Positions 35,801 through 47,800 of a stretch of DNA of 64,000 nt are shown here, one piece after another. The notes under the pieces are model-generated. The model saw only the letters and a program-made list of their open reading frames with translations, was not told the origin of the DNA and did not search any database. The first letter of the stretch is position 1; each line of letters opens with the position of its first letter. Source of the stretch: Nematostella vectensis (taxonomy: Eukaryota > Cnidaria > Anthozoa > Actiniaria > Edwardsiidae); assembly GCF_932526225.1 (NCBI RefSeq), contig NC_064037.1, positions 13,839,703 to 13,903,702 on the forward strand, in the 5' to 3' direction. The position numbers were made by a program, and so were the translations under genes.

Positions 35801-38800
35801 GAGACCCTCTGGACCCGTTAGGCGGACAGGGTAGTGTCAGCTACCGGGACACCAATCATCGCAGGGGAGGCTCCGTCTCCGCCCGCCTCTTACATATTGT
35901 CAGCATGAGCAGCAATCCCTCTGCCCGCAGCACCTGGTACAGGCCCAGTTTCAATTTCAGTTTAGTTTCTTTGTTTATCGAGGGTAACATATTTAACCGA
36001 ATATACAGTTTTCTAACATATGGCCCTCGGTTAGTAAGTACTGTCACTGGGGGTGGTCACTGCCAGAGGGTTTATTGCGTCCCCAGTGGTTCTTTTACGT
36101 CCCTTCGGTTCAGGTTAGTGTAGTGCAGCTTAAAGAGACGGGACCTCCGGTTTAGTGTCCTTATCCGAGAAGACTGGAAACACGGGAGAATAACTTCAAC
36201 TCACTTGTGACACAAATTCGAATCAAGGCAGGAACCTGGAAAAATCCCCAGTTTGAGCCCGGATTCGAACCTGGGCCACAGCGGTGAGAGGCCGACGCGC
36301 CAACCTAGGCCACCCTGACAGCCTCCGTCTGTCCATGTCCGTTTGCTTTTCCGTCCTATTGTTGCCAACTTGTTTCCTGAGGTTTAGAGGCTAACAATTG
36401 TTGCCCTTATTTACTGCATCAATTTGTTTAGCTAAATTTGTTTTGTCTCTTACCTTAATCTATTGCAATTTCAGCATGCAATTGTGACTCAGAAGGGACG
36501 GGAAGGGAGATTTGTGACCCGGTTGAAGGCCGCTGTATCTGCAACAGAAATTTCGCGGGCGACCGCTGTGACGTGTGTAATCAAGGCTTCTACAGATTCC
36601 CAGAATGCCGAGGTAAGAATGAACTTTTTCAGCACCAACAATTAGCTGGTGAATAGAATGTACAACGATGATGCCACTGCATATGTTTTATCAACAAAAT
36701 AATCTCGACCAGCACTGTATAATGGTGTAGATTTGCGCCCCAAACGAACAGCGCCATCTGCTCCACAGATTTTCACAGATAAAGTTGACAGAAATAGCAG
36801 CAAGATAAATAGCGCCAGGAGCAAGGGCCGCAGCATCAGCAAAAGAAGCTTTCGCGTATCAGCCCTTAAATGTGCGCTGCCTTATCTAGCGAACCTGCCT
36901 ACGTGACTTTTTGGGTGGCAAACTAGCTCGCGCATATCAAGAAAATTTAGCCAAAAGTTGTCGTGTTTGACAACGCGGTCACTTCCATATAAGGAAACTA
37001 ATATATTCCTTATTTGGAAAAACTGCATGATTCTTATCATTTTAAAGGTTGCCGTACCGTAGGTGCTTCGTAAACTTTATGACTTTTAATCAGAAGAGAA
37101 AAACAGTGACTGTGACCATCCTTGGTCAATGGAGAAAGTATCTGAAAAAAAAAACGAAGATTGCTCGGTACTAGTCCCTCAAAACGACAACGTTTTCTTC
37201 TTATGCTAAGACTTTTAACCGCAAAACAAGTAACTTATTTGGTGCTTATGTATAAAGCCAGATTTTTTTTCTGGAAAAGGGTATATTTTCATTTAAAGAT
37301 TTTATTTTTTCGTCTTTCTCTGTCATAACGCCATTTCTGTGTTTATTTTGACTAGAATTTGCCGCCCAAAAGGTCACGTGATCTCTTAGCGCAAGCCCCA
37401 TTTTAGAACTTCTGTTTTTTCTGGTTCTCTTTCAACTTTCCCGCGTTTTCCCGCAGCGTGCGAGTGTTCTGTCGAAGGTTCCGAGTTTCCCGGATGTGAC
37501 GACAATGGCGTCTGCCGATGCAAGGACAACTACGTGGGCGTCAAATGCCGCAACTGTAAACTTGGTTTCTATGGTTACCCAAGATGTATCAAGTGCGGAT
37601 GCGACCCGAGAGGCGCTGTCAATCAATTCTGTGATCTGCTCACGGGACAGTGTACTTGTAAGGGGAGCTTCAGGGGGCTTAACTGCAATCAGTGCCGGAC
37701 GGGCTTCTACGGGTTCCCGGACTGTAGGGCGTGTCAGTGCAACCCTGCCGGGATCAAGCCCATCCCTGGACGCCCCTTGGGAGACTGCTCGTATTCAAAC
37801 ACTGTAAGTATACATCCCTTCAATCTCAGTAGCGCACAGAATTATTCAAACACTGTAAATATAACTCCGTTCATTCTCAGTAGCGCACAGAATTATTCAA
37901 ACACTGTAAATATACCTCCGTTTATTCTCAGTAGCGCACAGAATTATTCAAATACTGTAGCAGGGCTTCTGGAATTACGCGCTTTTGCGGAAGCGCGTAA
38001 TTTGGCTTTCTCCGCGTAAACCACAAATTTCCGCGTAATTTGGCTAAATTTTGAAAGACAAAACATTTTAGTGCACAGCTGATGTGTTCTTTTAGGGTTT
38101 TTACCTCTATTTCTCGTAAAAAAAGAGATATATTCTTCGTAAGAGTGCGACATTTCGAACTGAATTTCGAAAATAAATAAAATGACTAGGCGCTAAACCG
38201 CGAAGGCCTAGGACTAACAATAAAATACCTTTTTTAATTGGCTGGTGGCTAGAAGCCAATGAAAACTTGCCTAAAATATTTTCGCGCAAAAAACTAACCT
38301 TTTAAAGTTATTTCGTGCTTTCTTTCGGTACAAATTGTAGTTTGGGCGTAACAGTTGATATTCCGTGTAATTTAGAGCGTAATTCAGTAAAGAATCCTGC
38401 AAAATTTTGATTTTTTTTAGAAACATGTATTGCAAAATCCCGCGTAATTTAGCGCGTAATGATTGATTTTCCGCGTAATTTAGCAAAGATTCCCGCGTAA
38501 TTTTGAGTTTTTTTCCGTGTAATTCCAAAAGCCCTGTGTAAGTATACCTCCCTTCAATCTCAGTAGCGCACAGAATTATTCAAACACTGTAAATATACCT
38601 CCCTTCAATCTCAGTAGCGCACAGAATTATTCAAACACTGTAAATATAACTCCCTTCAATCTCAGTAGCGCACAGAATTATTCAAACACTCTAAATATAC
38701 CTCCCTTCATTCTCAGTAGCGCACAGAATTAATCAAACACTGTAAATATAACTCCCTTCATTTTCAGTAGCGCACAGAATTATTCAAACACTGTAAATAT

Positions 38801-41800
38801 AACTCCCTTCATTCTCAGTAGCGCACAGAATTATTCAAACACTGTAAATATAACTCCCTTCATTATCAGTAGCGCACAGAATTATTCAAACACTGTAAAT
38901 ATACCTCCCTTCATACTCAGTAGCGCACAGAATTATTCAAACACTGTAAATATAACTCCCTTCATTTTCAGTAGCGCACAGAATTATTCAAACACTGTAA
39001 ATATAACTCCCTTCATTCTCAGTAGCGCACAGAATTATTCAAACACTGTAAATATAACTCCCTTCATTCTCAGTAGCGCACAGAATTATTCAAACACTGT
39101 AAGTATACCTCCGTTCATTCTCAATAGCGCACAGAATTATTCAAACACTGTAAATATACCTCCCTTCATTCTCAGTAGCGCACAAAATAATTCAAACACT
39201 GTAAATATAACTCCCTTCATTTCAGTAGCGCACAGAATTATTCAAACACTGTAAATATACCTCCGTTCATTCTCAGTAGCGCACAGAATTATTCAAACAC
39301 TGTAAATATAACTCCGTTCATTCTCAGTAGCGCACAGAATTATTCAAACACTGTAAATATAACTCCCTTCATTCTCAGTAGCGCACAGAATTATTCAAAC
39401 ACTGTAAATATAACTCCCTTCATTCTCAGTAGCGCACAGAATTATTCAAACACTGTAAATATAACTCCCTTCATTCTCAGTAGCGCACAGAATTATTCAA
39501 ACACTGTAAGTATACCTCCGTTCATTCTCAATAGCGCACAGAATTATTCAAACACTGTAAGTATAACTCCCTTCATTCTCAGTAGCGCACAGAATTATTC
39601 AAACACTGTAAGTATACCTCCGTTCATTCTCAATAGCGCACAGAAAAAGGCATATGGGAGATAAGGATTAACATGTTTTATGTAATAAGCCAATGTAGAA
39701 GTTTCGATAACCTGAATCTTAAATATACCAATGTATATCCCAATTTCTAGAAAAAGTCTAAGGTATAGAGGCCACACAAGCAGATAATATCATCGTGCAC
39801 CCTAACAAACCAAAGGCGTAGCATTTTCTAAATAGTTATATTACTAACTGACACCATCTTCAAAGCTAGGAGGAGTTTCGGTCATGCTTTGTAGCTTTGA
39901 AGCATTTTTTGTCACGCTTATTGAAAATAATGAGTCGTTTCTTGTACCCTTATTGGCTTATGGCAATATTTTTTTTAATCCTCTATGAAAATGTTGTTTT
40001 TTTCTTTATCAGGGTCAATGTGACTGCAAGGATAATGTCCAAGGCCTTGAATGTTCCGAATGCAAGCCGGGATATTATAACCTCCGTCCCAGCAACCCTC
40101 GCGGGTGTGACGCGTGCCAGTGTGACCCCAAAGGCGTGGTCGCCGGGCTCGCTCACTGTAACCAGGTAACGGGCAAGTGCACGTGCAAGGAATACGTGAC
40201 TGGTACTCGCTGTACCACGTGCAAGGTCGGGTTCTACGCGCTGCAAGAGAGGAAGGTGTTCGGATGCTCAGGTAGGTCACGTTTTGAAGCTTTCCCCATA
40301 CGTTGTTCACGCTGCATCACAGAAAGCTGGCCCGTCGCAAGGGAGGTTCGGAGGTTCGAAAGAACCCCCCCCCCCCCCCCCCCCCCACCCCCCGTTCTAC
40401 TGGAAGGTCCGCTCCAATGAAGGGAACACAAATACCTATTCGAGCTATAACAAGTTACCGGAGCCTGTTCAAAATCTTGGCTACGGTCCCGAAAAGGCGT
40501 CTGTAAAAGAAATGCTCTAAAACCGTGTACATATGTGAAAGCATGTTTTTGTACTTTCCCTTAAGGTTGCGCTTGTGATGTTGGCGGCTCTTTTGACCAG
40601 AAGTGCGACTCCATCACCGGCCAGTGCAAGTGCCGCCCCAATGTACGCGGTCGAGACTGCAGCAGGTAACACCACATTTAAATTATAAGTTTACAAAAAT
40701 TATCATTATGTACTCTGATGGTAAATTTTTTCCTATGTTGTATAAATATGCTAGATTTACATACTTTTTACAGAATATTTACCTTTAAATATTTTTACAT
40801 TAGATGTAAGATTGTTTTACATTATGTGAAATAGTATTCCAGAGCATGGTGTGTGTCGCAATTTTTCTTGCGTTTGCAAAGTCTTCGCGACGGTGTTTTT
40901 ATTATCACCAACACGATAATGGCCGGTCCATAGACACGATGTTACTGCTAACGAATTCTTGTCCATATAAGGCCGTCCCAGAACCACTACTTCCCAGGCC
41001 TCCTCGCCATACGTGCCGAAATGGAGGACGGCTGTGTACCAGGCCCCTCGCAATCCATCGGCGGCGATATCCCAGGCCTCCAGCACAGCCCACCACAGGG
41101 TGACCAAGCAGAGGAATGTAACCCTGCTAGGTTTGGATTTGACGAGAAAGCCTTTCCTGAATTCTCCTGGCGCGGGTATGCCGAGATGACCGATTTGCAG
41201 GTATGAGAAGATATTTCGTGAAATAAAAGGAGAATGAATTCTATAGCAACTGGCTATCAGGAGTCACATCCTCAAATAGACTTCCTTTTTGCTTTTACAA
41301 TTTTTAAATATTTATCGCGTTTTCTGTTAAAAATTATCGTAATCGGTATGGAAAAATTGCAAAAAACAAAACAAAAACAGATTGTGATAATTTTTCGCAG
41401 GGCAATACGCAAATACGTTATGCCCTCCATCCGAGGAAATACGGGAATGTCATATCTACCAATTAGCCAATCAGAGGCGCGCGTACGATCGTAGCCATAT
41501 AGTTAAAAAACATTCTTGAAGTCTCGAGGGTGTCCTAATTAACGAGGTTCCACTGTTCTCTGTTATTACAGAATACCCTCAAGTCTCGAGGGTGTCCTTA
41601 TTAACGAGGTTCCACTGTTCTCTGTTATTACAGAATACCCTCAAGAAGTCTCGAGGGTGTCCTAATTAACGAGGTTCCACTGTTCTCTGTTATTACAGAA
41701 TACCCTCAAGAAGTCTCGAGGGTGTCCTAATTAACGAGGTTCCACTGTTCTCTGTTATTACAGAATACCCTCAAGGTGAAGCTGGACATCCCGTACACGG

Positions 41801-44800
41801 GTCGATATCACGTGGTCTTCCATTACGTGCTTGAGAACGACAAACCCGTGAGGGGAGAGGTGGAGCTGAGCCCGCGCACAGGCGGTGTCAAGCAGAGCAG
41901 CGTGGTAGAGTTTGAGCCCACGAAGCTTGGGGCCGTGCTTACAGATGGATTCACCACCGCCGGGGAGGGTGACAGGCCCACTCAGTTCATGCTGACCAAG
42001 GGAGTCTGGGACCTGACTTTTAAGGCGCCTACTTCCAAGCTGCGTCTGGTGAGGTTTTTTCTGTGGGGGTTTAGACAGGGTTGGGGAAGGGTGGGGAGGA
42101 GGAGAAGGGCGGAGGTCGGGGGTGGAGGGGGACGAACTCACTGATTTCGTGATGGCGAAGGCAGTGGACATCCTAACATTCAAGGCGCAGATGTTAGAGC
42201 TGCGAAGGGCGGAATTGAACAGGATGGAGCTATATAGCGATATATTCGTTCTAACGGATGGATTTAGCAACTTCTTATATGGGGGAAATCCACTCAGTTA
42301 AAGATAACAATGGGAATATTGACCTCTATGTTTTGCAGGGCGTTATGTTTGGAGGGGTAGGAAGGGGATTTAGGGGATGGGGTTACATAGAATAGGGCGT
42401 TATTGGGGAATGCCTGCTCAGGTCAGGCTAATAAGATGGTTTGGAATCTTCCAAATTACTTTTTGTGAAGATTATGAGTACTTACGTGGAAGGGATGTTT
42501 TGGGAGGGAGGGTTTCTGAAGGCGACCACGCCCGTTCTATTGCCACACGAGTCTCGACATTTTGCGACTTGTTTCACGGACGCGGTTGTTTTGTGTTTTT
42601 GATGTAAGCTTTTTTTTACTTTGTAAAAACGGTTTTCTAACGTCCGTAAGATTTAACGTTTCAGGTAAAAATCGTAAAAAAAATGTAGAAATGCATGATA
42701 CTACACAGATGACTTTGCTCATTATAAGGTTTATATGAATGGTGACCACACAAAAGAACGTTTCCACCCAAGGTATCCGATCAACTAAATTTACTAATGA
42801 TTGTATTCGGTATTCAGGATTACGTGTCAGCGGTTCCTCAGCAGTACTACGAAGCATACATTCTCCAGCGCAAAGTTACCAACCCGTGTGTGGTGAACGG
42901 CTTTGGAACCCTGTGTACGCAGTACTCCTACATGAACGCCATTCGGCCGGAGTTCCCCAAGGTGGAGCTTGAGACTGGGTACATCATAACGAGGCAGGGA
43001 CGGCAGCAGACCCAAGTATTCAACGACAAGGAAGTTCTCAAGCAGCTGGACTTCAGTGCTATGGCCTTGCTTGATAGCACACAGGTTTGTACAAGGATGG
43101 GGTGGACTTCAGTGCTATGGCCTTGCTTGATAGCACACAGGTTTGTACAAGGATTGGGTGGACTTCAGCGCTTTGGCCTTGCTTGATAGCACACAGGTTT
43201 GTACAGGGATTGGGTGGACTTCAGTGCTATGGCCTTGCTTGATAGCACGCAGGTTTGTACAGGGATGGGGTGGACTTCAGCGCTATGGCCTTGCTTGATA
43301 GCACACAGGTTTGTACAAGGATTGGGTGGACTTCAGCGCTATGGCCTTGCTTGATAGCACACAGGTTTGTACAAGGATTGGGTGGACTTCAGCGCTATGG
43401 CCTTGCTTGATAGCACACAGGTTTGTACAAGGATTGGGTGGACTTCAGTGCTATGGCCTTGCTTGATAGCACACAGGTTTGTACAGGGATTGGGTGGACT
43501 TCAGTGCTATGGCCTTGCTTGATAGCACACAGGTTTGTACAGGGATTGGGTGGACTTCAGTGCTATGACCTTGCTTGATAGCACCACACAAGTTTGTACA
43601 GGGATTGGGTGGACTTCAGTGCTATGGCCTTGCTTGATAGCACCACACAAGTTTGTACAGGGATTGGGTGGACTTCAGTGCTATGGCCTTGCTTGATAGC
43701 ACGCAGGTTTGTACAAGGATGGGGTGGACTTCAGTGCTATGGCCTTGCTTGATAGCACACAGGTTTGTACAAGGATGGGGTGGACTTCAGTGCTATGGCC
43801 TTGCTTGATAGCACCACACAAGTTTGTACAGGGATTGGGTGGACTTCAGTGCTATGACCTTGCTTGATAGCACCACACAAGTTTGTACTTGGATGGGGTG
43901 GACTTCAGTGCTATAGCCTTGCTTGATAGCACCACACAGGTTTGTACAAGGATTGGGTGGACTTCAGTGCTATAGCCTTGCTTGATAGCACCACACAGGT
44001 TTGTACAAGGATTGGGTGGACTTCAGTGCTATGGCCTTGCTTGATAGCACACAGGTTTGTACAAGGATTGGGTGGACTTCAGTGCTATAGCCTTGCTTGA
44101 TAGCACCACACAGGTTTGTACAGGGATTGGGTGGACTTCAGTGCTATGGCCTTGCTTGATAGCACACAGGTTTGTACAGGGATGGGGTGGACTTCAGTGC
44201 TATGGCCTTGCTTGATAGCACCACACAGGTTTGTACAAGGATTGGGTGGACTTCAGTGCTTTGGCCTTGCTTGATAGCACCACACAAGTTTGTACAAGGA
44301 TTGGGTGGACTTCAGTGCTTTGGCCTTGCTTGATAGCACCACACAAGTTTGTACTTGGATGGGGTGGACTTCAGTGCTATAGCCTTGCTTGATAGCACCA
44401 CACAGGTTTGTACAGGGATGGGGTGGACTTCAGTGCTATGGCCTTGCTTGATAGCACCACACAGGTTTGTACAAGGATGGGGTGGACTTCAGCGCTATGG
44501 CCTTGCTTGATAGCACGCAGGTTTGTACAAGGATGGGGTGGACTTCAGCGCTATGGCCTTGCTTGATAGCACCACACAGGTTTGTACAAGGATGGGGTGG
44601 ACTTCAGTGCTATGGCCTTGCTTGGTAGCACCACACAAGTTTGTACAGGGATTGGGTGGACTTCAGTGCTATAGCCTTGCTTGATAGCACCACACAGGTT
44701 TGTACAAGGATTGGGTGGACTTCAGTGCTATGGCCTTGCTTGATAGCACACAGGTTTGTACAGGGATGGGGTGGACTTCAGTGCTATGGCCTTGCTTGAT

Positions 44801-47800
44801 AGCACCACACAGGTTTGTACAAGGATGGGGTGGACTTCAGCGCTATGGCCTTGCTTGATAGCACCACACAAGTTTGTACAAGGATGGGGTGGACTTCAGT
44901 GCTTTGGCCTTGCTTGATAGCACACAAGTTTGTACAGGGATGGGGTGGACTTCAGTGCTATGGCCTTGCTTGATAGCACCACACAGGTTTGTACAAGGAT
45001 GGGGTGGACTTCAGTGCTATGGCCTTGCTTGATAGCACCACACAGGTTTGTACAAGGATGGGGTGGACTTCAGTGCTATGGCCTTGCTTGATAGCACGCA
45101 GGTTTGTACAAGGATGGGGTGGACTTCAGCGCTATGGCCTTGCTTGATAGCACCACACAGGTTTGTACAAGGATGGGGTGGACTTCAGTGCTATGGCCTT
45201 GCTTGATAGCACGCAGGTTTGTACAAGGATGGGGTGGACTTCAGCGCTATAGCCTTGCTTGATAGCACCACACAAGTTTGTACAAGGATGGGGTGGACTT
45301 CAGTGCTTTGGCCTTGCTTGGTAGCACCACACAAGTTTGTACAGGGATTGGGTGGACTTCAGTGCTATGGCCTTGCTTGATAGCACACAGGTTTGTACAA
45401 GGATTGGGTGGACTTCAGTGCTATGGCCTTGCTTGATAGCACACAGGTTTGTACAGGGATGGGGTGGACTTCAGTGCTTTGGCCTTGCTTGATAGCACAC
45501 AAGTTTGTACAGGGATGGGGTGGACTTCAGCGCTATGGCCTTGCTTGATAGCACCACACAAGTTTGTACAAGGATGGGGTGGACTTCAGTGCTTTGGCCT
45601 TGCTTGATAGCACACAAGTTTGTACAGGGATGGGGTGGACTTCAGTGCTATGGCCTTGCTTGATAGCACCACACAAGTTTGTACAAGGATTGGGTGGACT
45701 TCAGTGCTATGGCCTTGCTTGATAGCACCACACAGGTTTGTACAAGGATGGGGTGGACTTCAGTGCTATGGCCTTGCTTGATAGCACGCAGGTTTGTACA
45801 AGGATGGGGTGGACTTCAGCGCTATGGCCTTGCTTGATAGCACCACACAGGTTTGTACAAGGATGGGGTGGACTTCAGCGCTATGGCCTTGCTTGATAGC
45901 ACCACACAAGTTTGTACAGGGATTGGGTGGACTTCAGTGCTATAGCCTTGCTTGATAGCACCACACAAGTTTGTACAGGGATTGGGTGGACTTCAGTGCT
46001 ATGGCTTGGCTTGATAGCACACAGGTTTGTACAAGGATAGGGTGGACTTCAGTGCTATGGCCTTGCTTGATAGCACCACACAAGTTTGTACAGGGATTGG
46101 GTGGACTTCAGTGCTATGGCTTGGCTTGATAGCACACAGGTTTGTACAAGGATGGTGTGAACTTCAGTGCTATGGCTTTGCTTCATAGCACACAGTTTTG
46201 TAAAGGGATTGGGTGGACTTCAGTGCTATGGTCTTGCTTGATAGTAAACAGGTGTGTCCAGGGTGAGAGGTGGGGCCAAATGCTCTTTTGGGGGGAATAG
46301 GGTGGGGTGGAAATCAGGGGTATGGTCTTGCTTGCTTGATAGTAAACAGGTGTGTCCAGGGTGAGAGCTTGGGCCAAATGCTCTTAGGGGGGATAGGGTG
46401 GGGTGGAAATCAGCGCTATGGTCTTGCTTGATAGCACACAGGGGTTGTAAGGGGTGGGTTTGACTCATTTTATAGCTGACGTCATGTTTTTCCTTTGTTT
46501 TTCAGACTCGTGTGACGGAGGACGTGACGTTCCCTCGCCCTGGGAACTACTTCCTCGTTATGCAGTACTACCACCCGTCCGACCGCGCGGAGAAACTCGA
46601 CGTCTATCTACGTTCACGAAACAGCCAGCAAAAGGGAACTTTCAACCTTAACGCGTGCAATTACAGGTTTATTTCCCTTAATTTGGAGCTTGGCGGTTAA
46701 AGACGCATTCTAACCATTTTACTTCCGGAGGGCCGAAGGAAACCTCAACCGACAAAAGACTAAAGGATCTATTAGAATCCGCGCTATTTAACAGGCCATC
46801 CGCTCTAGATTATTAGTGACTTTCTCAAAGAAACTTCCAATAGACACACTGCTTTTACAATTTTGAAATATTTTTCGCTTAAATTTCCTTAAATATCGGG
46901 AATTGTGACGTAATTGACCGGAAGTAAACTGGTGACAATGCGGCTTAAAATTCAATTCGTCATACCAATTCTGTATATTTCATATCAATAAGGCTAAGTT
47001 CAAACGTCGTATTATCCATGGGCCGTATTCAATGCAAATTGATGCAAATAAACAAGGTGCATTGTTTTAAACTTCCTTTGCATTGAATACGGCTCATGGA
47101 TAATATGACGTTTGAACTTAGCCTATGTGAAATGTCTTCAAACGCAATACAAACTTGACGCAAAAAGCTCGAAAATTGATTTTAAGTACATACGAATGTT
47201 GGTTAATATTCCATGGCGTGCCTAGATTAAAAGCACAAAATATATAGGCACAATTTATTTTGTGCCTAAAAAACACCTCATTTTCCTGGCATGTTGTTCT
47301 CAAAATCTTTTTAATTTGTGTATGTGTGTTATCTTTTTAATTTGTGTATGTGTGTTGCTTTTTTGGAGGGATATAAGCTCAAACTCTTGGCAAACCACTG
47401 CTCGGGATCGTCCAGCATGGAGAGTTAAGATCAAAGGACCAACACAATAGAACAGTCATCGTCGCCTCGACGGACTGCCAATGATGATGATGTGTTGCTT
47501 TTCAGCTGTATTTTGTTTTCACCCAGGGGCTAGCCTCCAAAGTAATTCTTATCGTTCTCTGTAGGTTTGGCTGTCGTCAAGTAGCGCTGGACGACCAGCG
47601 CAGGCTCAAGATCTTCCGTGCTCAGAGCCGTGAACGACGCGTGGTTACTCTGCTCATAAGGCCTGGCACCACCGTTGCTGTGGTGAGTGCACACGATAAA
47701 CACGTGATAAACACGTGTTGTCTTAGATAAAAGAAGATCAAAATTCCATACTGTAATGATCGGGCGCTTATTTAATTTGGAGGGTTAGTCTATTTGTGAT

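Noticed and set aside
37790..46450. Long repeat arrays as possible CRISPR arrays
   Set aside because: Units are contiguous tandem copies without unique spacers, in introns of an animal gene; no cas-like genes.
47350..47490. Possible retroelement tail (CGTCGCCTCGACGGACTGCC then ATGATGATG)
   Set aside because: It looks like the end of a dispersed element but there is no second copy in the window and no coding part, so I do not annotate it.
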